From Thunnus maccoyii (lineage: Eukaryota > Chordata > Actinopteri > Scombriformes > Scombridae), in the NCBI RefSeq assembly GCF_910596095.1, contig NC_056550.1, positions 7,464,501-7,528,500 on the forward strand: DNA of 64,000 nucleotides, given 5' to 3'. A program made the translations under genes and the position numbers. Shown one piece after another: positions 12,335 through 25,891 of the stretch; position 1 is the stretch's first letter, and every line of letters begins with the position of its first letter. The notes under the pieces were generated by a model that saw nothing but the letters and a program-made list of their open reading frames with translations, searched no databases and was not told the DNA's origin.

Positions 12335-12975
12335 GGTTTTGTCACCAGCCACGCTAGCAGCATGGTTGTATGGATGGAAATGTAGGGCTTTCAGAAATAT
12401 CTCAACAATTATTGAATGGATTGCCATGAAATTCTGTACGGACATTCATGATCATTGGAGGGTGATGCCTATTGAATTTGGTGATCGCCTGATTTTCCCT
12501 ATAGTGACACCATGAAGTTGAGATTTTTGTGTTTTTAGTGACATGTCTTGACCACTGTTGGATGCATTGCCATGTGAATTGGTAGATATCCATCCTTCCC
12601 AGAGGATGAACCCTAATGACTTTGGTGATCCCTGACTTTCCAACTATTCAATGGATTGCCCAGAAATTTGGAACTGATATTCATCTTCCCCTAAGGATGA
12701 ATGTTTATAATTTTGGTGATCCCCTAAATTCTCTATCTTTATCTAGTGCTGTCATCAAGTCAAAGTTTCTATTTGTCCAATACTTTGATTTATGATGAAA
12801 TATCTACAAAACTAATGAAATTCCTAACAGCCTCAGCTGCACTTTGTGTTTAGTGCTAATTAGCAAGTGTTAGCATACTAAGCTACAATGGTTACCATGG
12901 TAAACATTATACCTGCTTAACATCAGCATGTTAGCATTGTCTTTGTGAACAAAGCATGCTGTTAGCTTTCAGGTC
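12335..12975 (+). repeat. dispersed teleost repeat with internal periodic units
   Basis: Internal units recur at roughly 85-120 bp: ATGGATTGCCATGAAATT, GGATGCATTGCCATG and ATGGATTGCCCAGAAATT, each followed by an ATTCAT/ATCCAT...GGATGA block and then TTTGGTGATC. The 3' part has GCACTTTGTGTTTAGTGCTA and TTAGCATGCT-like units. It matches my memory of a high-copy percomorph repeat; class unknown. A related copy in the opposite orientation lies at about 27540-27700. Confidence 0.65.
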
Positions 12976-15900
12976 ATATCACTGCAATACTGTCAGAGGT
13001 GTAGTGTGGCTGCTGGTTAATATCAGGTTTTCAGATAGAAAAATACTTTTATTTCTCAATTGCGTAATCCACAAGGGGAATTAGCTCAAGTAGGTTTGAT
13101 AAAGTCTCCATTTCATATCTAGCATTGTGTTGTGCAAAGCAGATCCTTTTGTTGAGATGAAGAAACACCTTCAGGGATATGAGTCCAAGTGTGCTCTCTG
13201 AAGTCACTGAGTTTGTTTTCTTGCCTGTTTCTTTCCTGTTTTAAAATGCTCTGCATGGTGTAGAATTTATTATCACACAGCCACTCACAACTTATAGGAT
13301 CTATAATGTATATTCCTCGGCCTGCTGGGTTTTAATGATTGCCTAAAAGCAGCAATCACAGCATCACATTGTTACAGACTCTGTTAAGTATTAATGAGTA
13401 CATTACTGTGCTGTGGGCTGGAAATGGGATGTTTAGCTAGCCAAGGTTGAATCCTGCCTTCACATACACACACACAAGTAAATAATGAAGCTGAACAGAT
13501 TGTGAATTTATGGGCTTCAGTTGAAGACAAAACATATAAATTGATCTCATTAGTGGTATATCAAGTGATGTGGCAAAAACAGGCACTGTAAGCCATCCAA
13601 ATGCGTGCATGATGTTAAAAGCTCTTCGGATGTGTAGCAGGAAAAATAAGCAATTATCCTACTTAATTAGTGTTCATGCTAAACATATACGGCATTGACA
13701 GTCCAGTAATGAAACAGACCTAGAATATCATCTTACTCATTATTTTTTTCCTGCTTATTTTTTATCCAGTAAATATGTGGCTGTTGGAAATTAAACATTT
13801 TTTTAATCATTCCTTTTCATTCCAATCCAGCAATGAATGCAATATTTATGAGGCCTGTAGGCAAACAGAAAACACAGGAAACATGTGTACAATGTAAAAT
13901 TAAAGGGAGCAGAGATGCAGAGAGTTGCAGGAAAGCTCCAGTCACACTGTGTATGATATGAGAATGACACATGACTGCATGCGTGACACTGCTGAATGTA
14001 AAATCACATCACATCAACTCAAAGGACTACTTTCCCCTCAGTGCGACTGTGTTTTATCATGCTAGTGCGCAAAGACTCTGAGGGACGCCTCTGAGCACTT
14101 GCTACACTGAATAACATTTTGCTTTCTCATTTCTCCTTCATTCCACTCACTCTCTTTCTTCAATCTTTCATCTCTTTTTTTTCCCCCCTCCATACAGACA
14201 CTCTAAACCCATTCTCTATCTGTCTCGCCCTTTTGCACCCACCTCTGCTATTTCTTTTGGCTGCCTCACAATTTTTCTAGCAGTGTGGTGGCCTGATTTG
14301 CAGGCAGTGTTGCAACTCTGCTTGAGATTTGTGTGATATGATATGCAGGCAGTGAGGAATCTAATTACAGTGAAAGCAATCATTCTCCTGATGTGTTATG
14401 CATACCAACACACAGAGACACATTAATCCCTCAACATGTAAATTCTCCCTCGGTAGAATGTGTGTTTACTGACATGACTGTACTGTACGAGCCTATATGA
14501 GTGTGTATTATGTGTGCATGTGTGTATGGTATTGTGTATTTCTGTTTCTGGGTTGCATTAGTGTCATCAGCCTCCATTAATTGGTGGTAATGGTTTTTCC
14601 ATTGCTTTCGAGCCTGGATGAGCGTCATCCACCTCCGCTATGCTGTCCTGTGCCATGACAACGTCAGGCTCTCTGATTTGGTGATATCCAATTAGTCTCT
14701 CCCTCTGAGGAGAAACCGCTCACCGCTCCAATCTAATAAGTGTCCTCCCTTAATACCAATGGAAGCCTTAAAGCCCAGATTACAGCTCCAGCTCCTACCT
14801 GCCCCTCCTCTTTCAAATCTACTGTACCTCACTTTCACTGTTTTATTCTCCTGAGCTCTCTGTCTTTCTGGACCTTTCGCTGTTGCTCTACACCCACTCC
14901 GTGTAGTTGGCTCGACTTCTATCACTACGTGGGCATCCCAAAGTGTGAAGGGAGAGCTTTTTGCTTTTCAGGAGGATGAAAAAAAACAAATGCTTCCCAT
15001 GTCAGGTCAAGTGTATTTTCAGTCCATGACGTGATTATCTTTCTGCAGGGTTCAGAACAAATTTGGGCCCTTTTTGATTCTGACACCTCATGGTGAAGTT
15101 GTACCATGCGTACCATTCTCAGCATTGCACATAAATGGGGTCTTATGTATGTGTCTAAGAAAGCAGATGAAATAACACTCATTCTTTATGGGGTTAAATC
15201 CTAAAAAAAATGCAAAGTAGTTGAGCTGAGCTGATTGATGAAATCATTGGATGCTCTTTGGGAAAAAAAAAACATTGTTTCATCATGGATTCATTGCTGC
15301 AAGATAAGCTATTTAAGTGAGCTGGAGGAAGACAGCATTTATCCAAACAGGTTTTGATATTTGTTAAGACCATATATCTGTCCACTCCTCCAACTATCTT
15401 CCTTCCTGCTCTGATTTCTGAATCCTCTTTAAACAAAGAGGAGGGCAGGGTATGCATTGCTTTCCGCTTTGCTCTCTGTTAGTTTATCTTTCTGAAACTT
15501 TCCTGGATTCTCTGTGGTCATCCACCTCACCCTGTCTGATCTCTCTTCACTTTCCAAGCCCTCCTCTGTCTCATGTTTTTGTAAACTGGTTTGCAGTTTG
15601 TGTGCAGGGAATTTTATCCGTAGCAAGGTTTTTCTGCCTGTTCTACACCAGCAACTTTAATTTGTTCACTGTTTAATATTTTGTTATCTGCCAGACTGAA
15701 TTCTTCTGTTTTCACTTGACCAGCATTTGTGTTCAGGTGGAGTAAGCTACTTGCTTTCTCAGATAGCACGTAGGCAAAGTGTAGTTATAAATGTGAAACT
15801 ACTGTCTGTTGTGAAAAAATTGATTTGTTACATTATATAACAACACATCTGTGCATGCACACCATTACTGCAAAAAAGAAAATATGAAATTCAATTTATT

Positions 15901-17104
15901 TACAGCCTGCATTCTCCTGACTTAAACTGTAATATGAGAGATTACACTTTCAATGCCTATTTCCAAGGATTTCATCAAATTTCAAAAACATAAACATAAC
16001 TATTATATAGTTATAAAGGCCTCCTTCTTCCCAGACTTAGCCTAATGTTTTGTTCCCCAGCAACAACTATAATGTAAAAATAAATCAAATAAATGTTATT
16101 AAAACTATGAAAAAACTATAATTACAATAAGAAGTACTCTGTTTACCTGTTAATAATACCCTGTAATTATTTTAAAAATACTTACAGAGTAATCTATTTC
16201 TAAGTCCCTTCTAAACACAAAGGTGCCGTACCCTTGTTACTTTACCTTTTCTGTACAATTTTCTTATCTTATTTTATTGATACTCTATATATACTGAATA
16301 ATTACACTGTAATTTGTGGGCTGTAGTCTAAAGTAAATAACTAAAGTAGTATAAATCTGAGGGGTTCTGATAAACAAATCTGTTTCCAGTTTTTGGACTT
16401 TTTCTCTAATCTTTGATGATTTTTGGTGAAATATTGGATCATTTGAACATTTATTGAAATGAAACTATGTGAGAAGTTTAGAGGGAAAAAAACTATTTGG
16501 TGGAGCTGTTAACAACTCATAGACTTCTGAAATGTGACCCTGACTACACACTGCTTTTTGTGAGATGTCAAAAAGCAAAAAGGTTGGAAACCACTGGTGG
16601 CTTACAAGACACTAGACAATAATAACCAGGATGGCCACATGACAGATCATGATGTACAGTTCCACAAATTCAAAAAGGGAACATTTCGGAACATTTAGTC
16701 TACATGGAAGAAATGTCCTGTTATAATGGATACAGTGTTCTCTGTCTCAGCAGCCAAGCCTCTCCTGTAAATCTTGCTAGAGCAAAAATTTCCATATTAA
16801 AAAGTTACCTCAACATATCAGCTTCAGACAACCAGGACAAGTCAGGATTTTCAATTGAATCTTTTCAAACAAACAATTCCTCAAGTCACTGTACAAAGGA
16901 CACTGAAATACAAAATGAAATTCATCCTCAACAACAACAAGATCACAAAAAACACAGAAATGTTGCTCCTCAGGAATACCTTTATATCTGCCTACCTCAA
17001 TTGCCAGAAGTAAAGCACCATTTCTTAACTGAGCACACAGAGACTTTCGCCTTCTCTTTAGATTTAATTTTATATATGGTTCCCTATAGTAATCGCCTTT
17101 GATT
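12976..17104. other. gene-free stretch
   Basis: AT-rich sequence with a short (CA)n near 13465. The 132-codon frame at 16704-17102 has Gln-, Asn- and Ser-rich content with no recognised motif and no splice or promoter context, so it is not called. Nothing else was recognised. Confidence 0.4.
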
Positions 17105-17300
17105 TGAATATAGTTTCTAAGTCAAATAAGTGTAAAATAAATGTAGTGGAGTAGAAAGTACAATATTTCCCTCTGAAATGTAGTGGAGTGGAAGTATAAA
17201 GTAGTATGAAATGGAAGTACTCAAGTAAAGTACAAGTACTTCAAGTATTGTACATAAGTACACTACTTGAGTAAATGTACTTAGTGATTTTCCACCACTT
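17105..17300 (+). repeat. dispersed teleost repeat (AAGTACTT-rich)
   Basis: Sequence rich in AGTAC and AAGTAC units with GTACAATATTTCCCTCTGAA, AAATGTAGTGGAGT and a terminal TTCCACCACTTTGCAAGG. I recognise it as one of the commonest short repeats of fish genomes. It shows self-complementary AGTACTT units that can fold back. Confidence 0.65.
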
Positions 17301-20300
17301 TGCAAGGTACCTCTGTTTAAAAAGAAAGAGAAAGAAAACTATCCACATCGCTGCTATTTCTCTACTCTGTCTATAATTTCTGATTCATCTAACATCAGAG
17401 CAAAGGTCACATCTGCATCTGTTTTCTCCGCTGTGCTCGCCGCCTCTCTACACTTCTTAAAGTTTATGTATCCATGTTCAACTTCAGCCATTAATATTCT
17501 TTGCCTTCATGAAGATTGAAACCAGTCATTCTCTGTGTCAGATCTCACTCATATGGCCTACACAGACAGGAAATCTTTACATTTTTTGCAAACAATCAAT
17601 GTTTATTCTCCTGTTTTGTATTCAGACTTTGCCATTATGGCTGCAGAACAGCTAAGTTGTCCACTGCCTTCCTTCCTTTGAACATTGTTTTCATTCTTGC
17701 CTCAAATGAAATATGGCATATTAATAATTGCACACCCACATGCTTGCTGCTGCACACAGCTTGCCTCAGTCTGTGAGGTGAAAAATAACAGGATTTATGG
17801 CAGGGGGAACCTTGCTATGACAACTCCCTCAGTGAATAGGAGACTGCAACAAATTTTAGTTTCAGTGTATTGATGGATGAGACATTTGTGTCTCGACATG
17901 ACACCTCAGAGCAGAAATTATATTGAAATCCTTTGCTCAGGTGAAGGCTCAGCATTGACTTACTAAGAGCTCATTTCTTTCCTATGTGGAAATATAGCTC
18001 TTCATGTATTCATAATAATGGACTTTATCAAAAGTCGTGTGAGTGTCAAAGAGAGGGACTGAAAGGGAGTTTTGCCATTTAAAATAATAGCTTGATAAAG
18101 CTGTAATCTGAAAATTTTGATTCTAATCTGACAAATTTGATGAAAGAAATAAAATCATGGAAGGAATGAAAATACAAACGATGCTCTGCAAAGGAGGAAC
18201 ACCAGGCTCAAACAGCTCCTGAAAATGTTTTAAGAAACGTCTCATGACAACAAACATCGTAAGCCTACGAAATGAGATTCAGGTCAATCTGCTGTTCACA
18301 GAATTCAACCCAGTGTCAATTAGTCCAGCTCGCTGGCTTCTTAAAGTCTTACATAATACTGACACACAAAGGAAAATCCACAGCTTGCCTGGAAGAAAAG
18401 CAAAGTCAGAAAAAGATTTAGGCAATGAACAATGAAAAAGACAAATCATCAGTTTATTACTGCAATAAAAATGTGTTGATGTTTGCTGAAAATGGCCTCA
18501 ACAGTCAACATAGAGAAGGTGACAATGATAACTTTAACCATTTTGCAAGGCGAGCTGGTAAAACAACAGCAAAGATTTGTGAAACAGTACATCAGTCAAT
18601 ATGCTAACAAATCAACACTATATGAAGACACAAAAACATTATCTAAATGCTTCTTTATGAGCAGAAAGATACTCGGAAATTGGAATATGGAATTGGAAAT
18701 ATACACTATATACAAAAAAATGCTGTTAATCAAATAGAAAGAAGATGAATATATTTACTACAGGCAAATCCACATAAAAAAAAAAAATTAGCTAGTTGCC
18801 ATGAAAGTAAAGATTTAGGCTAAAACTGAAGGGATTTTGCACTTCAAAGCTTAAAGGAGCGTGGCAGATAGGAAATGGAAATGCAGAATATGTTTGCATG
18901 AATGAGAAAAGTCATTAGTTGCATTTGAAATGAATTTCTGTAAGCTGTGCCATGGAATTTCATTTCTAAAGGGAGAGGAGAGTTCTGTATACTGACTGAA
19001 CGGGAGTTAAAATGGCTTATGTAAAATACAAAGCAGGGATGTTCAGATTTTAATATCTAATTTGAATGCAGCAACAAAAACAACAGTCATTTCTTTATGA
19101 ATAATATATCTATGTAGCACATCTGAAAAGTGCTTCTGAATGAAGAGATGTAAAAGAAGTGGCACTTGATATAGATCAGGAAAACAACAAGGTACACAAT
19201 ATAAAATAGAATAAATAGAAGATACCAGCGTCAAGGTCACAGCAAATGGAAAAAACAAAACAGATCAGGCAGATCAAGTAGAATACCAGACATGGTGACG
19301 CAATGATAAGTAAAAACAAATACAGAGATGCTTTAAAAAACTTCACAAGAAGAAGAGATGTTTGTGTCACTTGTATGCATGAGTGTGCAGCACTAAAGTC
19401 AGAGGTCAGTATTGTTGTCAATTCCTCGGGTCAGCCAGTGTTCAAATGGGATTAGGAAGTATCCATTAGGAATGAGGCTGTACATGATGTGCTGTGGGTC
19501 GCTCTGAACACGCTCTACTGTCAACACCAATACTGGTCCACCACTATGTGACCTCATATTCACCAGTAAACCAGACAGTCTGAGCTCTTTGCCCCTCTTC
19601 ATATGGGGCAGACAAGTTATGACATGTTAGGTGTGTGTGGTTCATTAGCAACATTATAACTTACATCATAGCTATGCATATTTAAAATTATATTTAAGCT
19701 GAACTCTATCTTTAGAGCATCAAACAATCATCCTTTGAAGATTTGACAGGTTTTCGCGTCGGAAAAGGTATCAAAACTTCCATTAAAATCACTTCTTCCA
19801 AACAATCTTACTTTCTCTGTCTAAATACACTGCTTCTGGTGGAAGTCGTGCCTTTCACCGTGTTTTTGCAGAAATATGAGTGTTTAGAATATACATGAAT
19901 TAAATTGAATTATCTCGTTTAGTAGAGTTATTAAGACCATTTCCTCTACTCTACTATAACCACAAAAATCAGACCACACTATAGGAAGTCATTATTTGGC
20001 CCTCCAAAACAGCTGGGAATACAGTTAATATTTCAGCCTCAGTGTATGCAGAGAAGAGTAAAGTCTAATAGAGAGCTGACTGGAAGCTGAGTGAATAAAA
20101 TGTTAATGTGTTTAGTGCCTTTAAAAAAAAATACTTCAAACAGTTTGTGCTTATGGTCACATTTTCCTATTTTTGGGGAGATGTCCCAGACTGTCTTTTT
20201 AAATAAGGTTAGAACATATTTAAACATATAAATTAGTCTTGGACATAAAGCATGAGTTCTGAGTCCTGAGTGACAGTAGAGACTGTGGTTTAGTCCTGTC

Positions 20301-23040
20301 TGGACCCTTTTGATTAAAAAAAAAGTAGTGTGTTCATGTGCCATGAATAGTCACTCATGGTCTAGTTGAGCTGTTTAAAGGGGTGGGAAGCAAACCTCCA
20401 TACATGCCACAGATCATACTGTATGTATGCCTGCACTGTATATATATGCCGCTTCTCAGGGCAGAGAGCTGGGACATAAATGGTTTCCTCTGTGCACACA
20501 CACTGGAATTCATAAGGTTCATGAAAGAACAGATTTGTCTGTCGATGTCCAACTTTTTACACACTGTTAATTTGACAAGTTAAACTTATTACGCACACAC
20601 ACACACACACACATACTGTACATACAGTGCGTCATATTGCTGCCCTGGTGCTATTTTTCAATACGTCCCTACGTTAATCTAATTAGCAGCCTAAGTATTA
20701 GCGTGTTTGTGTGCAGACAGAGGAAGGGTCGGCTCGAAGATTGACACATTGACCTACAATCTAGAGATGTCAACACTGCACAGGGTTCCTGCACAGGTCA
20801 GCCCAGTTATTTGTTATCACCTTCAATAAAGGAGTAATGATGTTCCTGCATAATTTAAAGAGGAAGAGGCCACAGATAAACAGGCTTAGATGAATTACCT
20901 GTGCTTACAGCAGCATTTCTGGAAAGTTCCCATCACGCAGAGCACACACACCATGAATTGATGAGAAAACTGACCTGACTGATTTGACACAGTGTCAAAA
21001 GTCTGCGTCATACTTCACTGTCTGCATTTTTACTGACATGCTTGCACTACACACACATCAGATGTCTTGATATTTCCAGCACTCGCAGATTTGTGATATG
21101 ATGACGATTATACATGCCCGGTGCTCACAGTGGTTCCCAACCTGTCTAGACTGAGAATCCAGAGATTACATTTCACATATAGCTGTATTGCAGTCTGTGT
21201 TGTTAAAGAGGCCAGCTCCTTCCTATGTCCACCCTACATACTGTTAAAGAGGCTTAGACATTTTCCTGTCCTCTTTTAAGGACAGAAGCCCGACCTCTTA
21301 AAAATTGCCCTCGAAACCTCAGCAACCTCAATGCACAGGATATGATTAACCCCGATTCCAAACCAACATGTGAAATAATTAGTAATTCAGTCACTTTTGC
21401 AAAAGATATATAGCTTTTCATTCCAAAAGGCTGCCTTCATTTCATTATTGCTCTAAAAACATAGATAACTCTAGTTCACACTTATGGCCATTGCTTCCAT
21501 TTTTACATGAATTAATCAGTTGTAGAGAATATATTAAGGATATATTTTTAATAATTGTAACTAATAATTACAGCCTATTTATTGATATTAATGCTAAATA
21601 AATTGTTAATTTGGTTACCTATTTTTGTAAGTTCATTCATCATCACTTTCATGTTTTAGCTCTAGCAGCATATACAGTATGTCTGTAGTTTGAAGTGTTT
21701 GTCATCTTGGCTTAGTCTCCCTTGAAAAGATGTAAAATATATCTGAAAAAGAACATATACTGCATATATAAGATAAAAACTGCATATAGATCCTATAGAG
21801 TGACACACTTCCAAACAGGCTAATCCAGGATCCTCCATTTAGATCAACGCTTTCCACGCACACAGGCCAAATCATGAAGACTAAACCTTATGTCATTAGT
21901 CTGACACTAGTTTAGATAAAGAGTTCTGAGGTTGTTATTTGATTGTTTTCCTCATGTAGGATTTCATGTAAATGATGAAAATGATGACAGGTGAAGCTCC
22001 CGCAAGGCACATTTTAATATTGTCCTAAAGCCTAAAGCCATTTTACCTCTTTTGTTGCTTTAACACTGGCTATAAAACTATAAATACTCGTACATGATGA
22101 TTCTCAGTCACCAGGTCCAAGGGGGAAGCACTATCTAGTAGAACTATGTGGAAACATGAAGTCGAAGGCAACTGGACCTGCTGTTTGTTCCGTTTGAAGA
22201 CTGAAACATAGCAAAACATAGTCAAGACCAAACACCAGGTCCAGCTGACTTTCTACATACTGCATGTGAGCGGTGTTTTCTTACCACTGGCCCTCCTGCA
22301 TTGTCTGTATCTCTCTCACTGTGAGGGTGTCAAACCCATGCTGTAAGGCTAAATTAAATTAATTTGGAGGACATCCATGGAAAATGAGATTAATTTAAAA
22401 ATAAAAGTGAAAGCAAAAATGTGATGTTTGAAATTGCCTTAGTTTTGAGGCTTCAAATGCAATGCAATCCAGTTCCAATTATAAAAATCAGTGGTACCTC
22501 ACCTCTCTTACTTAAACCCACATTCTTAATGTCGTTTGTCACGTCATGTCTCTTCTTCTGTGTCTTTAAAACACTTCAGGAAGAAGAAGCAAATTTTATT
22601 GAGGTTTTTTTTTTTATCAAATTCACATGAAACTATATTTCACATTTCACAAATGTAATAATGTTTCTCAAGGGATGTTTGCAATATTGTTGAAATAATG
22701 TAATTTCTGTCAACAAAAGAAGTGAACAACATCCCACATGTAAACCCAGCAACTCACATGGACATGAAACGCGACCAGCGGGTTGTCCTCTCATGACAAT
22801 GCTAAATACAGGCGTGCTGAGGTTTAGAGGGATAAGCCTGATAAAATCCTTTCAGATTGATCTTTGACACTGTCTACCCAGTTGGCCGCAACACGTCCCT
22901 GCTTTGGCAGGTAGGGAGGGCAGCAGCAGATGGGGCAAACGAGGAGACAGTGGGTGGTGGTGGGGGGGGGGAGATGCTGGCCTGGTGGAGAAGTTTGGCT
23001 GACCTTTTCCAGTGACCACATGACTGGAAAGAGGAGGATG
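17301..23040. other. gene-free stretch upstream of the PDE6 gamma gene
   Basis: AT-rich intergenic-looking sequence. A (CA)n tract lies at 20594-20613. Small frames at 18244-18737 and 22421-22630 lack domains. No exon was recognised. Its right end holds the likely upstream control region of the PDE6 gamma gene. Confidence 0.4.
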
Positions 23041-23043
23041 TAG

Positions 23044-23067
23044 GGATTAGAGATCAGGATATAAAAG
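23044..23067 (+). promoter_or_regulatory. core promoter of PDE6 gamma: CRX/OTX site and TATA box
   Basis: TATAAAAG at 23060-23067 is a good TATA box. GGATTA at 23044-23049 is the reverse complement of TAATCC, the consensus for the photoreceptor homeodomain factors CRX and OTX2, and lies 10 bp upstream. Transcription would start about 25-30 bp after the TATA box, near 23090, which leaves a short non-coding exon ending at a good donor at 23164. This arrangement fits photoreceptor-specific expression. Confidence 0.7.
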
Positions 23068-23089
23068 CACAACACAGACACAACAACAT

Positions 23090-23163
23090 CGCAACCTCAA
23101 CGAGAAGAAGAAAGAGAAGAGAAGCAGCTGAGATCTGCAGCCTCTTGGGATATCTGACAACAG
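23090..23163 (+). other. PDE6 gamma non-coding exon 1
   Basis: The exon lies between the TATA box and a consensus donor (CAACAG then GTGAGA, GT at 23164-23165). It contains no ATG. The start is approximate, placed from the TATA distance. It would splice to the acceptor at 24712-24713 just before the initiator codon, across a 1.55-kb intron rich in CRX-like sites. Confidence 0.6.
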
Positions 23164-24078
23164 GTGAGAATGAACTCTACTGCTGCGACTACTTAGCTTA
23201 ATAACTCTTCTGGATTTATTAATGAAACTAATGGAATTTACAGTTACTACAGCTACTGCTACTACATTTTTATAATGTTGATCATGAATTGGTAATTATA
23301 ACTATTTGTGGATTGGTTATAGATAAAGAGAGTCATGGCAGCACTGAACTAGTTGATAATTGACAGAGGATGCAACAATTCAGATGGGGATGACTTTGAC
23401 TTTGATGATGAGGATAGCTTTAATTCAGCTCTGCAATTGTGCCTTTCTCACTAAAACTGTAAACTAATATAAGAAACAGCATGAATGACACGAGAAAGGA
23501 GTTTCTACACAATCTTGACTTATGAAAGTACAGTAGTGACCATCAAGTGAAAAAAGAAAAGGACAGGAATAACTGAAAAAACTATGACATTTCTCTAGCA
23601 AAGTGGTTTTATGTTGCAATTCAAATATCTGAAAATTGAATGTTGAAGTGCAGATGTGGTTAAAGTAAACTATGCAGGATTTTCTTAAAAAACCAATGTA
23701 TAGGCTCATACAAAAGTAATGAAATAGTTAAAAAAACAAACGAAGAAAGAGTCTTACTAGAAGACATGAATAGAAATTTAAAGAGGAGAACAGGTGTGAG
23801 TAAAGCAGTGTAAAGAGGATTGACTTTAAGGGGAACAGTCACAGCAACAGATGGTACAGCTAATAACGTGCTGAGCAGCATCTCTACAGAGCAGCTCTGG
23901 AGCAGCTTCCCTTTCCTTCCCTTCCCAGCTCCCTACATATGAGAGCAGGAGGAGAGTCTCTGAGATCATATCCACACGCCATGTAGATCTGCTGTCGCTG
24001 ATGCAGATAGCGCATATCTTTGAGTTACATAACGTGCCCTACTGGGATGTTTTCCACCTCTGTCAAATTGCCTTAACA

Positions 24079-24598
24079 GGATTACCAGTGTCAGCCGTCA
24101 GAGGAAGGGGGATGAGACATTAGAGCTCAAGGTGGATACTGCTTAAACTCAGGTTGATGAAGACAACAGGGACAGATTTATTTTGTTATGACGCCGAAGA
24201 GAGCCCATGCGCTGAAAACAACTCTGTGACATGTTGTGTCTGTTTTGATCCAGCACTGAACGACTTCAAGAGATGTGTCTTGAACAGGATTAAATGAGTG
24301 TAGGCATTCACTGACAGTGTTACTGCGCGAGTTAATCATTCAGTAATTAGTATTTTAAAGTTTGATTATCTAAACTATCAAATGTCAGCAGTTGGTTGGG
24401 ATTCTAAAATGAAGACCTCATGAAAAAGTTTGAGGTTAAAAATAGAGGATTGTCTCATGGCACATGGCATCCCTGTTGTTCAAGAAGGCTAATTAGTCCA
24501 CTGCGGATCAGAGTGGGATTAGAGCTAATCTGGCTGTTTAACCTAATCTGCATAATCTCCACTGATTAGCACTGGGATAGGGAGGGGTAACAGGATTA
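24079..24598 (+). promoter_or_regulatory. intronic cluster of CRX/OTX-like motifs
   Basis: Within intron 1 of the PDE6 gamma gene, GGATTA (TAATCC on the other strand) occurs at 24079, 24287, 24516 and 24593. TAATCT occurs at 24526, 24544 and 24553. The last 83 bp (24516-24598) alone hold two GGATTA and three TAATCT. These are the preferred K50-homeodomain sites bound by CRX and OTX2. An intronic photoreceptor enhancer is an inference from motif density. Confidence 0.45.
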
Positions 24599-24728
24599 GC
24601 AGAGGGCAGCGGAGAGAGGGGTAAAGGACGAAAGAGGAGAGGGCAAAGGAAACTGTAAGATCCAGCTACGATCTCTGAGGTCACATTTTCATGAAATGTC
24701 TTCTTCCTTCTAGAGATCTTCAGCAGAA

Positions 24729-25104
24729 ATGAACGCCAGCCCCCCTGCAGGAAGCGCCCTGGCCCCTGGTGGATCAACTGGCCCCACCACACCCAAGAAG
24801 GGACCACCCAAGTTCAAGCAGAGGCAGACCCGTACATTCAAGAGCAAGGCCCCCAAACCAGGCCAGAAGGGGTAAAAACAAATTTCTATTATACTCAAAT
24901 GTGACCTGCAAATGCAATGAATCAAATCAGCTCATAAAATAGGACCACGACCGCTGACCTCTTTGTTTTCTCTTTCTCTACTCCAGCTTTGGTGACGACA
25001 TCCCCGGAATGGAGGGTCTTGGCACAGACATCACAGTGGTGTGCCCATGGGAAGCTTTCGGCGACATGGAGCTCAGCGACTTGGCCAAATACGGCATCAT
25101 TTAA
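24729..25104 (+). CDS. pde6h: retinal cGMP phosphodiesterase 6 inhibitory gamma subunit (cone-like)
   Basis: Two coding exons, 24729-24871 and 24987-25104 (acceptor CTCCAG, donor GGGGTAAAA, phase 2), encode 86 residues. The family runs 83 (cone, PDE6H) to 87 (rod, PDE6G). The protein blocks the PDE6 catalytic subunits in photoreceptor outer segments until transducin alpha removes it. Visible features are a TTPKKG phosphorylation region (residues 20-25), the basic [11 protein letters not shown] segment (25-35), the [16 protein letters not shown] block (49-64), CPWEAF (67-72) and the inhibitory C-terminus AKYGII (81-86). The N-terminus is short and lacks the rod-type central insert. The GPTTP motif and [10 protein letters not shown] tail look cone-like, so PDE6H is preferred over PDE6G, but this rests on memory. 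The first ATG after the acceptor is used. Confidence 0.9.
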
Positions 25105-25850
25105 ACCTGCTGCCTCCTGCCTTCCTTGCCTGCCTGCACCTCTCCTCTCTCTAATCCTCTCCATCCTGCCTTCTCTCCATCTCCAGCTTGGCACGCCGTG
25201 ATAAGGCTGCCGGCAAACCCCCTAATGCCCTCTCGTCATCTACCTCATGCTTTTCTCCACTGAGTGGACAGAAAGTATACTAATGTTCTTATTTTTATAT
25301 TATATTATATGATACTGATTGCAGTATATATACTTGAAATGATATGACGAGAAACATAACTCCACACACCTTATTCCCTTTACTTTCATCCACCTACAGT
25401 AGTCCTCTCCTGACCTCTCTCCCCATTTTGACTCCCCTCTCTTCCCTTTGCCTCTCCTAATCCACGGCAATGGACGCAAGCAAAACACTAGTTAATACTA
25501 GCTTGTATTTGCTTCTAGCTGTCTATTAAAATGTAAATATTTTGTTTTCAGTTTTGAACCTTTTTACCTTGTCTTCCATCTTACCTTTTTTACTTCCTTT
25601 CTCTTTTTTGCATTGTATTTCAGACCTTGTGCACAAGGTTATTGTAAACACCAAGGGATGCAAGGAGAGTGCATGAATATGCTGTGTTGGTGAAAACTAC
25701 AATGCACTTTCACATAATCATGGAGAAGGAACTCCCTTTATTCCCGCTCCCTTTATTCTCTGTCTCCTTGCTGCTATCTTAACCCACAGAAAATGTACTG
25801 TGAACCAGTATGTCCTGATAGTTGCAATAAATGTGTTTATTTTTAGTACT
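25105..25850 (+). other. PDE6 gamma 3' untranslated region
   Basis: Pyrimidine-rich sequence follows the stop codon, and an AATAAA signal at 25826-25831 precedes a T-rich downstream region. The 3' UTR is about 740 nt, long relative to the 258-nt reading frame. Confidence 0.6.
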
Positions 25851-25891
25851 CATGCTGTCTCGTTCTGTTTTATTCTGGAACGCCTAATAAA
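25826..25891 (+). terminator. two polyadenylation signals of PDE6 gamma
   Basis: AATAAA occurs at 25826-25831 and again at 25886-25891. The first is followed by GTGTTTATTTTT and then TGTCTCGTTCTGTTTTATT, a typical GU/U-rich downstream element. Either or both may be used. Confidence 0.6.

Noticed and set aside
16704-17102. 132-codon open frame, the longest in the left gene-free region after a 135-codon one at 11065
   Set aside because: No domain, no splice sites in suitable positions, no promoter, and composition typical of AT-rich non-coding DNA.
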